Below are positions 39,385-50,342 of a stretch of DNA of 64,000 bases, in pieces. Within the stretch, counting starts at the first letter, position 1. Each line of letters opens with the position of its first letter. The notes beneath the pieces are model-generated. The model searched no databases, was not told the DNA's origin, and saw only the letters and a program-made list of their open reading frames with translations. The translations under genes and the position numbers were made by a program. The DNA comes from Macropodus opercularis (lineage: Eukaryota; Chordata; Actinopteri; Anabantiformes; Osphronemidae): the NCBI GenBank assembly GCA_030770545.1, contig CM061102.1, positions 5,507,501-5,571,500 of the forward strand, written 5' to 3'.

Positions 39385-39666
39385 CAAGTTTCCATTCTTA
39401 AATAAAAAGGGCAAAGGAAGAAATACAAAATAACATTATAAATATTATCCAGAATGATTAAAATTATTATAAATAGTGGGATGATGTTTAGAATATTTGT
39501 AGACGTCTTTATTGAACACAAAAAAATGCTTTTTTGTCACCCAATAAAAAAAAATATTACTTCAAAACATTTTCTTTTAATAAGGACATTTCCAATCAAT
39601 TAAGGAGTGAACATGGTCACCAGTATTTAATTACGTTTTCAGGGATTCAAACACTGACGTTGCTGC
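39385..39666 (+). repeat. 282-bp direct duplication, copy B
   Basis: Same sequence as 35740-36021, offset by 3645 bp. Left flank GACAT and right flank TCAGCTGTAG differ from copy A (GCTA and GATTTTAAG). I see no clear target-site duplication around either copy and no terminal inverted repeats. Confidence 0.93.
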
Positions 39667-42290
39667 TCAGCTGTAGCCAATTGTTGTTTAGTCTACACTC
39701 AGAAATGAGGTTTGTGATTATTCTTAATTTTAAGTCTACGATTTACAAGGCAACACAAATACACACCTGAACAACTACCTAACAGCAATGTTTGCTAGAA
39801 CTGAAGCTGAACACATCATTTAGTTATGTCATACAGAACAAAGGTGTGTGTGGAAACCATCGCTGCTGCCTTTGCTCTCTGAAGCCAACCCCCACCTTTT
39901 CTTTTTCCCCTATAAGCAGAAACTCCCCCAGCACACAGACAAAAGTCAGATCTGTAACCTCTGCAGCCCCACCCCCGTGCTCTTTGACCTATAGTGGAGG
40001 CCTGGCTGAGCACAAACAGTGGAGCCCCCTCCACCACCTCCACCTCCAAACAGGGCTCCTGTTTCACTCGACCAATGAAAGAGCCTACTGTAAATAACAG
40101 GGGTCTGGCTGACCCAGGCGTTTATCTGGGCCTGAGACCCCTGCATCCATCCTACTGTAACAGAGCCTGCTCTTCACAATAGACTCTCTCATGGGTGTTA
40201 GGCTGTGGGCTCTCTCCCCTCTGTGCCCTCTGAAAATAGGGATTAAAAAAAGAAAAAAGAAAAAAAGAAGGGCCCCCGTCAGGCCCTCAGAGGGGGTCAA
40301 CCCCCTCCAAACCAGCATCACAACCCCATCCCACAGACACTTTAGCCTTTGTCCCTGTGTGAAACTTGGGAGCAGGAAAGGATAGAGAGGAAATGTGGAG
40401 GTGGAGCTACAGCCTGAGACCAATCACTCTGACAAAACGCTGGATCAAACTCACTGCTCCAAACACCATCAAAGCTCATTCTGTGCCTGGGCCACCAAAC
40501 CGCTCCACTGTAATTCAGCGGTTGTCCTTTATTTCTACTCAATTAAAAAATGGTTTCTTAATAGGTCTTAATAGCAAGTAAGGACGGGCCCATTCCTTTA
40601 CACGTTTTACAGCGTTAACCAACACGACTTTATACAGGTAAATAATCGGCAAGTAAATTAAAATAATGAAGAGATTTGTTAGTTGCATGTGTGGTTGTTT
40701 AATTATCCTTCAGGACACAGAGAGAAAGGCTAAGAGAGAGAGGGAGAGAGGTTTCAGGTCAGAGGCTAAGTGAAATATATCCCCAGTCTGAGGCATGCAA
40801 GAGAGAGGATGCAGGAAGCTGAGGGCCGGAGATAAGGGCACAGACGTGTGTGATAAGCACCCAAACACCTGTTAGGGAAGCTTCAGCTCCGCGCCCCAGA
40901 CCAACGCTCACAGGAGGTTCACGGGAGGCAATAAAACACAAGCATGGATGGAAGACGACCGTATACGGACCGAAGCGTCCGAGAGAAAACCGCCGCTGTG
41001 ATCGGCTGTTCTTGTCTGTAAAGTGAGAGCAGGGAGTGCGGATGCTTCTGCGCGCGTGGAGGGGGATAAAACCCCATCCTGTTTTACACCATGCTTAATG
41101 GCATATGGCGGGGGCCTACAACATCATTTGTAAGGTCAGTGGCGAGACAGGAGTGGCAGAAATGATGCTGTTTGAGTCATGACATGTCAGAGCCACCCGC
41201 TTCAGTGATCAGTCCAGGAAATGGAATGGCTTTTTTTTTTCCATCTTTTACTATCCCACGCTCGCCTTTCGGGGCCCAGGGACAAACAGACAAACACAAA
41301 ACAATCTAGAAGCGGTCAAGAGAGACCTTGGAGATGCCTGACAGTCAGGCAGTAAACAAGAGAGAGACGATTCATAATGTGTCACGAGAGAAATTCATGG
41401 GCTGATTATGGCCGGAAAGCCATCTGACCGATAAAAGGAGGCTCACTTCCCGTTTTGGAAATTATTATAACAATTAGGACAGTTAAATCCAGTCAGTAGC
41501 ACGTTTATGAACAGCCATAAACTGGGTGTAAATGTAGCATTTTTTATTTTATTTAAGCAAAACTAATTAAAATACAACATGACAAGCTTAGTATTTAAAG
41601 TAAATATTACCGGAAACAAAAGATAATATTTTGTTCTGTTGTTATTATTCTAGCACATAATGTTATTTACGCCTTTCAAACAAACACTATAATAATGAAC
41701 ATTAGTCGCGTGAACCCATCAAACTAAATCAACTGTAATGCATTTTAACAAGCATATTTTTTATAGGCTGAGATCAAATTTCAGACAATTTGAATGTCAA
41801 CCACCGTTTCGTCAACGTCTGTTGTATCAATTACACTCAATAAACAACTCAAAATTGGTGGGAAAAAAAAGCTTTTAAAACACAGAGCGACACTAGTGTG
41901 AGCGGGTAAATACATATCTGAACGTTTTCCCTGACTCACACTCAGACAAGCCGACAAATCTTCCCTTGAATTTAGCCCCCACCTCACAGTCTGACGAGGG
42001 GGCAGCCCATCCATCAGCTCTCTCCCTCTGATAATCTCTCTGGGCGTCTTTGGTCAGCAAATACATAAATCAATTATGGTTTTAAGCTTCATGCCATGAT
42101 TTACCCAACTGATCCCTCCTGGATTACAGCGGAGCTTAAAACGTGTCAGTCGGGGCTAAAGCTCCAAGTCGCCTTGACATCCGTTGCACTGCTGCCACGA
42201 CGCTCAAGCCGCATGTCACACGTCACAAGTATAAATCTGAGAGAATTCTGAACCGTTGAATCTTTGGATCGAATTCAAATTAGTTTAACC

Positions 42291-42315
42291 AAAAAAAAAA
42301 AAAAAAAAAAAAAAA
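42291..42315. repeat. Poly-A tract (25 A)
   Basis: The longest A homopolymer in the window. No SINE or LINE body was recognised directly upstream. Confidence 0.93.
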
Positions 42316-42984
42316 GAGTTGAAATTATATGAAAAATAATGAAAAGTAATGATGTATTATATGCTTTTATTCTTCTAGCTAACACCTAAATCTGTTTTGA
42401 TTTTATTCAGGTGCAGTTTTGAATGATATTTTCTTCTGGGTCAGTCTGTCACATAGCTACACTACCATCAGTCTCCAAAGTTTACTGCAGCTAACACGTG
42501 AACAGAGATCCACCTGTTGGTCCAACATGACTGAACAGGTGAATTAAAAGCCCACCGCCTGCCGCTCCGGCCTCGGTTTCCTACCTGAGCGCTGCTTTGC
42601 GGCGGGTGACGGAGAGAATGGGGGGTAATTTTTATGACCGGCTTCTTAGTGCGCTGGTGTCCCTCCATTGGGGCCTCTTGCCAATCTCTGGCAAACCATT
42701 CAAGTGGCAACAAAGAGGCTAATTAGAAGCTCTCTCGCTGGAAGCCTGCAGAGAACTCTGGTTTGATACTTCCCATGGCGGACAGGGGCCTCTGAGGTGG
42801 CAGGTTTTTCACACGCACGCTCGCACGCTGGGGACATTTGTGCGCACACTTGGATTGGCCCTTTGGCGCCAGTACATTTGCTCATTGCAGCCATGCTCCC
42901 TACGGTCTGCCAGAGCGATAGAATCAGAGAGGGAGAACCGACACATCTTCTTTCATGTGGCGGGGACCCGGAAAGGGGACGCTA

Positions 42985-43075
42985 ATAGGATATCGATGGG
43001 ATTAGAACCCAGAGCTTTCAGGTCCAGGAGAACAGAGGCAAGGCTCTATGAACTAGAACTAAAACCCACTCAGCT
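42985..43075 (-). repeat. tRNA-like remnant, possibly SINE-derived
   Basis: On the minus strand, GGTTCTAATCC (43009-42999) differs at one base from the tRNA B-box GGTTCGANTCC. TAGTTCATAGAGC (43055-43043) resembles an A-box and lies at about tRNA spacing from it. No clean cloverleaf can be drawn by eye, so this is a decayed tRNA pseudogene or SINE head at best. Confidence 0.3.
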
Positions 43076-43719
43076 TTAAGGCCAGATCATTCTAATTCTA
43101 TTGACTTTTTTGTTTTTTTTTAATGGGAAAGTTGACAATGATGCATGCACCTCAGTGAAATACAGTACAATAAAAAACAAACATGAAAACACCAGCTGCT
43201 CGACTGAATGAAGGCTCAAAAACGGCTGTTAAAGCAAATTAATTTGCACACTGTGCAAAAGAAATGGCAGCGCAGCCTCACGTCTTTCCAACGCGCACAG
43301 CAGCGTCTGCGAGTAGAGATATGCATCAGGAAGTAAAGGCTGATAACACATTTGCATGTCACCTGATAACTGGCTGTAATTAGTATCAGTTGTGGAGAAG
43401 CTGCTGTTAACCCCAACACACAACCACCCGCCCGTCCGTCCGCTGCCACTACATAACTAAACACAATGCAAACCCACACACAAGACCAACTTACAGTACA
43501 GCATGTAATCCTTATCCCTCCCTCCAGACCACAAGGCCCCCACAGGGACAAAAGATAGGGGCCTCAGTGTTTTGGTTTTTTTTCATAGCAGCCCTTGCCA
43601 GACTACATCAGCAAAGACCACGTCTGCCGAACGCTGTTAGCCACACAGAGGCAGCTGGTCGCACCGAGTCAAGCTGCTAACTTTTATTGCACAAGCACCT
43701 CCCTCCGCTCTTATCTCGG

Positions 43720-43765
43720 GGAGGGAGGTGATCTAATCAGCAGGCTGATTAGATCACCTCCCTCC
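43720..43765. repeat. Perfect 22-bp inverted repeat with 2-nt loop
   Basis: The left arm at 43720-43741 starts GGAGGGAGGTGATC and the right arm at 43744-43765 ends GATCACCTCCCTCC. The arms are exact reverse complements, separated only by AG. A third partial copy, CACCTCCCTCC, lies just upstream at 43697-43707. The sequence could form a cruciform or a hairpin RNA; its function is unknown. Confidence 0.9.
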
Positions 43766-43785
43766 ATTGCCATAGCCACTGTCTG

Positions 43786-43808
43786 GATGCTGGATGCTGG
43801 ATGCTGGA
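43786..43808 (+). repeat. Short tandem repeat (GGATGCT, three copies)
   Basis: Three head-to-tail copies of a 7-bp unit (GGATGCT) follow the inverted repeat by about 20 bp. They probably reflect local replication slippage. Confidence 0.8.
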
Positions 43809-46800
43809 CCCCCCCCAACTTTCTCTTGGTGTTGCCTTCTCCTTTTCTTCTCTCCTTCCCCGTCCAGAAAGGCATCTCTGATCCTTCTTTAAAGATCAAC
43901 GTCACCAGATGCAAGAAAGATACTCGCCACCCGACATCCTTGCAAAAAAATAAATAAAACGCCTGATCTTTACTGAGGTGTGTGCATATGTGTGTCGTGA
44001 TGCCACATGATGTAGCCCCCTGTGTTAAGTCTTTAATCGATACATCTCCCTATCCTGACAGTGAGGACAGAGCCCAGATCTGAGATCACAGCGATGGCGG
44101 TGTAAATCTTTACGGTTCAACCAGAGCCTTTTAAAGCCCGTCTATAATTGGGCCTCAGCCAGCAGCTGCCTCAGCTGCGGCTATCACCGTGGGCCCGGTC
44201 AAAGCACCAGTTCCTCAGGGGCATAAACAAAAACCGCGCCTCCAATAAGGGCAAAATAGCACCTGTGTGAGGATAAAAAGAGACGATGTGGCAGCCAGAC
44301 TTGAATAAGCCCTCTGCTGTTTTCTGTGGTTGAGGTATTTCTTGAAGAGGTGTTTTCCTTGAGTGAGGCTTTTTGTGCTATTGGATTATTACACCAACAT
44401 GTACTGTACCTCTGAGTGCAAGCCTGGGAGACTTAGCTCACTGAGTGATTTCAAATGGAGGGTAATCCACTGCCATGTAATGGATGCTTTGTTCCCGAGC
44501 TGCTTTTAGGAAGCAGGAAAATGCTTGCACAGTTTTACAGGTTGGGATCATAAGCTTGCTGTTGCTTTAGTTTTAGTCTGAGCTGCTTTACTTTAGGCCA
44601 GAGGTGATATACTGCCTTCAGAGAGCAGGCCAGGCCTCATGTTGTAGATGCACAAATGAAACGTGCCTAATGTCGGGCATTTCAGTCAACATCCAAAGAT
44701 GTCTGACTGAATTAGAGAGACCCTACAGCAACCCCCCACGACTTCTCCCAACAACTTGTAGAGTGTTTTATGTAGCTGCTAAACAAGACAGGTGTCAACA
44801 TTAAGAATAAACAAGGAAGGAGCAGACACAGAAAGTCGCCGCTAAGAGCTGGTGTCGCGCATCCAGTGCTGTTGTTCCGCAGTCGGACATCAGTGCTGTT
44901 TGATGATCGCAGTAGCTACTGTGCTCACAAAATGGATGCAGCAGTGCTTGTTTGACTGAAAGCCTAAGTGTTTTCAAACCCCAAGCCGCTCCATCAAGAT
45001 CTCTTCATTTCACACAGAGCACAAATAGAAAACTACTTTTGTGTAGAGAAGCAGATGTTTTTGACAGGTCTTTCTTTTTGCATCAAATTGCTGGCTGGCT
45101 TTAGTAACTTACTAAATCACCGTCATCGTGGCAGACACTGTCAGAACAAAAATCAATGATTTCCCTGATCGAAACTTGCCTGTTGCATCTGTTATGCCAC
45201 CAAAACATCCCCCCAGTCTTCTGAAGTGTTGATTTGACTCCCACTTCTGAAAACATATGCAACTGAATCAAGCCACTGCATTGAGCTCAAAACCTGAAGG
45301 GCACAGCGCCGGATAAATCTGGCATATACACACATATAGACTTTATGTATTAAGGTCATAAATTGTGAGCAACATATTCTAACGGGCATTTGAATTTGAC
45401 TTAGAAACTACAACCTGTTTTGATCAGCTGGTGAAAAGCGACCACGCAATGTGCTGCCTTGGTTTCACGAGAGCGTGTTTCACCGCCCTTGATGCTGTGA
45501 AACGAGCAGCACAGCCAAACAAAAAGTTACAGAGCCCAACTTAGACAGAGAAGGTGGAGCTTCTGAGTTGAGACGAGATGAGGAAGTGGAAACTGCTGCA
45601 GATGATGAAAGGTGAAAGGTTGAGACACCTGTCAAACAGTCATTTGTGCAGTTCAACTTCATTTTAAGCTTTAGTATCTCACTCAACTTGTCAGAGCAAG
45701 TGAATTTACCCACTAATCCCAGTTTCGATTTTCCAAGAGATAAGTTGCCTTTTTTTTTTTTTTTGCATTTCTATTTTAGGCTCCTTACCCGACTAACAGC
45801 CATCGTGGTTGCCATTTAAACCTGACTAATCAGCTGCTCATGGAATGAATGTAGCAGTGGTTAATGGTTATGTGACGCGTCAATGTGTAGGGAAATAAGC
45901 TGTACACCTCACGCTGGCCTCACCTCTATGGCCACGCTATATGTGTGTGCATACATCGTTATCACCTGCAACAAACACTATGGGCCAGTATCTGGGCTCA
46001 ATCTGCTCTTGGTTTACTGAGGAGGAGTGCCAAGGGTTATCTGTGCCTCTCTGATATGCACAGATAAGGGCCTTCGGCCCGCTGTTTAAACACCTGGGGC
46101 CTGGGGTATTAGAGCACCCTCCGTCCCCCTTTGCCACAAAAGGAGAGGAAATGGAAGAGCGAATGCAGGCTTCAGCTGCTGCTGAGGGAAATGTGTGTGA
46201 AAAGCACTAAACGGATGAGTGTGTGCGTGTGCAGAGGTTAATGCAAGCATGATTATTTCCCCAACTCCCACTTCCTACCCCAATACTTCCATCAATAAAA
46301 AAATAACATGAGCAGGGACAGAAATTCCCTGACTTGTGTCACTCATGCAGTCCCTCACTGCCCCTTCAAAAAACTCTACTATGAAAAGAGGGAAAGCATT
46401 GATGGCTTTCAGTAATGTTTAACAGCTATATGTTGGAAAAGCCTTCCGCTAAAATAGGCTCTTTTTCACTTATGTGATGTACATTACAGCGAGGGTCAGT
46501 CATTAGCATTAGAATGCACGATTTAGTGAAAGAGATAAACCCAAGGCTAGTTCCTGTGAATTGGTTGCTGTGTTTGGAATACCAAGCAGAGGAAGGCTTT
46601 TTTCTCTCCCCCATCTCTGCAGAATTAGCCCCTGCATCATGCATTTATTTTCCCAATAATCATTCACTCACCCTTCCTGTGTTGATTATTTTCTCAGTGC
46701 AAGGGTTACTAAAATATTGCTGTAATCCGGTCTCCCTGAAGCCACAACAATGCTTTTAAGAAATAAATCTAAGGCTTGTCAGAACAGTGAGAGAGAGGTG

Positions 46801-49021
46801 GTGGGGTGCAGGGGAAAAGTTGTTGGGGTCAAATAGGGATTGTTGTAATTCAGTAAAAATACCCTGAGGTGCTAGTGTGATCCTTCAGTTAACGTCATGC
46901 ATTACTTCAGTGGTTGTAGATCATTTGTAAGACAGACGTGTAAATAATAAATTTTGCTTCAACACAGGAAGCCACATTTATTGTGATTTGATTGAGGAAC
47001 TATGTGATCAAGCAAGTGAGAAAAATGCAAATGTGCCAAGACAGTTTTGGCAGATCTGCTTGAAATAATGTTAAATCAGGAGCATGTTTTGTGTTCTACT
47101 ACCCCATAGACGCACACACGCCTCACACCGATGCCCGACACTACATCTGGAAACAATTGCACTCATGTTTGACTTGACCTGCATGCACCAAGTGATCTTT
47201 GCCAGCTATTTTATGCGTTTGGTGCCGAGACAGCGGTGACCCTGACACAGTGGCTGTAGTGAAATTATGTGTAATTAGTCAGAGCGAACATGACTCCACT
47301 CGGATGAAATGAAACATCTCACACTCGCATCAAAAGAATCCGCACCTTGACAGGCGATACAAAGAAAGAGCGTGGACTCGATATGGCATCAAATGACCCG
47401 TGCCGGATTTTGTGAGGACATGAGGAGAGTCTGAATTATCAAGCACCTCGTGGCAGTACAGCAGGCCTTTCAAGTGCAAACGGCAAAGCAGACAGCACAT
47501 GATGCAATGTTTGATTTCTACACTTCAGGAGGCTGTCAGGACAGCGTGTACAATATTAAACAGTGTCGTGTCTATGTATCAACCAGCCTAAATTAACCCA
47601 TTAGTATTCTATGGAGCAGAGCGGGGAGATCAATGCATGAAACGGTTTGGAAATCTCCTTTGATACAAGATTTCCCAGCTTGAGCGAATTGATGAAATTC
47701 CTCTTGAAACACAGGCAACCATTTCACATGCCAGACTTTTCTCAAGACAGACACCAGCGTAGCCTGTCCTCTAACACCGAGACTACATTACTGCCTCTTA
47801 CAGACACTGTAGTGCATTCTGAAGGCTGCTAAAGAAGCACCAATCCAAAGCAGCTCACTGTTCACCTGTACAGCTGCTCCGGTTTTAGTAAATGAATATT
47901 GAGCACTCAAATCGAAGGCCATGAAAATTTGTATACTTTTAAAGAGAACTGTCAACAGCACAGGACTAAAGTAATTCACTTCATCAGCTGAATAAAACAG
48001 GGTGGAAAAACAGGACACAAAGCACAATAAGGCAGTGTAATGCTGCCAGCAAGGACATAACGCTTTGGGGTAAAAGCTATTCTGTGATATTCTGTATTTT
48101 CTAAAGGCAACACACGGCAGATTTAGAGAGTGAGGAGTCTGGACTGAATCCGTCCAGCACTTAACCATGCATACCAAGATACTGGCTCAAGCACGAAGGG
48201 ATGGGTGAGAGGGTTCAAAACCTCGTGTGAACTTTAACCACTGCACATTCCTATTGACTTAAGCAAACACTACAAGGTGAGAAGGTGGCCTTCAAGGTAA
48301 GAATAGGCCTCTGGTCACAGAAACCCACTGACTGGGCAAAATCTGCAAAAGCGTGATGCAAGTTGATGCACGTACAGTCCACAAGACTAATAAAGGTGAA
48401 CAGATACAGACATTTACAGACACACAAACACAGACAGACAGACAAACAGTTACAACTGAGAAGACGTACTATGACATGAAACAAAAGGGTTTGACAGGTA
48501 AGACAGATTTGGAGTAAAGTTTCCAGGCCTTGAGATTTATTTTAATGCCCTGATTGAAAACCTTGCTGTGCTGGTTTACGGCCACTCCTCTGTCCTAGAA
48601 CTACCTCCTTGTCTTGGAGCCCTGGTTCAGGCCTCATTTCCTGAGCTGACCGTCTACTCCAATTATCAAGCTAATAAGGGCCCCCCTTGTGCAGTTATGG
48701 GAAAGGGGAGGGAGGTCGAATCCTGGATGAGGGGGTACCGCTTTAGTAAGTGTGTGCGATAGCTGCTGCCCACATTTTGTAAGGTGTGACTAATTGTCTT
48801 AGACAGTGTTACGACAGCATTGCTTTGCTAGTCACCTGGGCAGCTTGGCTGTCACTGAAGGACTGGACCTTTGGGCCGTTGTGCTGCCAACCACACACAC
48901 ATAAGGTTTGTGTACATTGGTAAATCCTCCATGTAAGTGAAGTTTTTGTTGGATATCATAATCACTGACCCAGACAGTGAAAGGAGCCATATGTTTATAC
49001 CCCAAAGAAGACTTGGCTTAC

Positions 49022-50259
49022 CTGTGTTGCTCCACAGCGTCGTTATCTGGCAGTTCTGCACCGCAAACATTGCAACGTTCATGTTGGTTCCTGCCGTCTG
49101 GTTTCATGCCCGCCGCCAGCTCCCCGAGCTTGCTGAAGAACTCTCTCTGGATGAAGCTCTGTGGCAAGAGTCCCCCATAGGCACTGAAGTCCATAGACAT
49201 AGCCAAAGCCGGAGACATGGGGAGAGCAGAGGCCATAGATGCCGGCATGGACATGATGGCGTCTGACTTGTGATTGACAGGTAGGGAGTACAGCGAGGCC
49301 AGGTGTTTCTCCGTCATTCCGGCCATTGCTTCCAGCCCCATCTGACCGACTTCAGCTTGAGGATCACCCATGCTGTCATCGCGGATGTAATGCAGCTCGC
49401 GGGCACTGGTGATCACGCTGCTCCTAGTGGGTGTCCCGGGACCGTCTCGGTTCCTGTCCTCCCCACTTCGCTCACCGTTGCTGGAGCCACTGGACTCCAT
49501 GTTCTGAGGGCTGCCGTGGCCATTGCCACCCACGTCCACTTGCATCATTTCAGTCTTGATCTCAGGCATCAGGTGGTGGGAGTTGCCGTGGACTGGTTGC
49601 TCACCACCAAAGCCCTGCTGGAGCAGAGACTGGCCGATGCTCATCAGGCTGTCCACGGCAGCTTTGGTGGGACTCATGGTGGAGATACCAAAGGAAGTGG
49701 AGACTGAGGGACTCTGGTCCACCATGCCAGCCATGGTGGACACTTGCTGGGTACCTGACTGAAAAGAACTTTCCAAGGAATGCTTCTTGGAGTTCTTGGC
49801 TCCACCGAGGCCTTTGCGCTCATCTTCCTCCTCTGTGCTCCCATCATTTGCATTGACGTCCACATCGTTCTCGTCTGAGGACTGGATTGTTTCCAGGATC
49901 TTGAGGCATTGCTCTTCCAAGTACTCAATTTCCAGGATCTCTGCTGCATACAGAAGGTCGTCTAAGTCCTCCACCTTAGCCTGGAGCGTGGCAGTGTAAG
50001 CGTACTCCAAAATTTGCTGAAATGTCTTTGGTGAAAGAAAGTCTAGAGTGTAATGCTGGCTGCTGCGATGGAAGAGGATTTCAAACATTTTGCTGGTGCA
50101 GGCTAGCACAGTCCGGTGAGCGTGGAACTCCTGGTTGTCTACCATGATGACCACGTCACACAGAGTCCCGGCCAGACGCATCTGGTTGGCCTTCTGCAGC
50201 AGGGCAGTGGGGTGGTTGGGGTTCTGGAGCTGGATCATACCCATTTTAGTTAAATCCAT
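49022..50259 (-). CDS. zbtb16: ZBTB16 (PLZF) first coding exon: BTB/POZ domain, linker and start of zinc finger 1
   Basis: ZBTB16/PLZF is a nuclear BTB-zinc finger repressor that recruits NCoR/SMRT and histone deacetylases. This exon encodes 412 codons plus two bases. The N-terminus MDLTKMGMIQLQNP and the BTB domain (about residues 8-122) are almost identical to the mammalian protein, including pocket residues D35 and R49 needed for corepressor binding. Further conserved points are an acidic stretch near 128-147, the block DQSPSVSTSFG at 181-191 followed by an SP site (196-197), a sumoylation-type IKTE (234-237) matching the known K242 site, and a GTPTR motif (275-279). Zinc finger 1 begins at C396/C399, with H412 at the exon end. 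The exon ends AG|GTAAG inside an Arg codon (phase 2). I chose the ATG at 50259; the frame is open upstream only to a GTG, and known orthologues start MDLTKM. The middle region diverges and is somewhat shorter than in mammals, as expected for fish. Confidence 0.97.
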
Positions 50260-50290
50260 TATGTTGATGCAGTCCACGAGGCCGACTCAT
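50246..50290 (-). promoter_or_regulatory. uORF 2 (14 codons) overlapping the zbtb16 start codon
   Basis: A second upstream ATG at 50290 opens a 14-codon frame (MSRPRGLHQHNGFN) that ends at TAA 50248-50246, beyond the main ATG at 50259-50257 and in a different frame. A ribosome starting here would pass the main start, so an overlapping uORF of this type is expected to repress translation unless scanned past. Its ATG context (CCCC before, A after) has no purine at -3, so it is weak. The main ATG context is also only moderate. Confidence 0.6.
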
Positions 50291-50342
50291 GGGGCTCGCA
50301 TTTCCCGCTGAGCAGTGTTTTAGCTATGGTTGTAAACAAAAC
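50260..50342 (-). other. zbtb16: zbtb16 5' untranslated part of the first coding exon
   Basis: Upstream of the ATG (50259) the minus strand reads back to a strong acceptor, TTCTGTGTCTTCATCTAG, whose AG lies at 50344-50343. The exon therefore probably starts at 50342 with 83 nt of leader. The leader contains two upstream ATGs, annotated separately. This acceptor implies at least one noncoding exon further right, consistent with the CpG-rich block at 52.0-53.7 kb. The boundary is inferred from the splice consensus only. Confidence 0.7.
50287..50301 (-). promoter_or_regulatory. uORF 1 (four codons) in the zbtb16 leader
   Basis: On the minus strand the leader reads ATG CGA GCC CCA TGA. This four-codon ORF ends in the overlap ATGA, which is also the start of uORF 2. 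A uORF this short can allow reinitiation downstream. That it is translated is inference; the reading frame itself is directly visible. Confidence 0.6.

Larger units (their letters stand above)
37400..49021 (-). other. zbtb16: Large zbtb16 intron, 5' part
   Basis: No coding exon is recognised between the CpG-rich block at 37.1-37.4 kb and the donor at 49021. The stretch contains the second 282-bp copy (39385-39666), a 25-A run (42291-42315), a tRNA-like remnant (42985-43075), the perfect inverted repeat at 43720-43765, and candidate regulatory blocks near 42.6, 44.1, 47.2 and 48.6 kb. The intron begins GTAAGCCAAG directly after the BTB exon. Confidence 0.75.

Noticed and set aside
48937..49707. 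Plus-strand open frames opposite the BTB exon
   Set aside because: They are antisense shadows of the conserved ZBTB16 coding exon.
50260..50277. N-terminal extension of ZBTB16 by six residues from position 50277
   Set aside because: The codon at 50277 is GTG, not ATG. Known orthologues begin MDLTKM, which matches the ATG at 50259.
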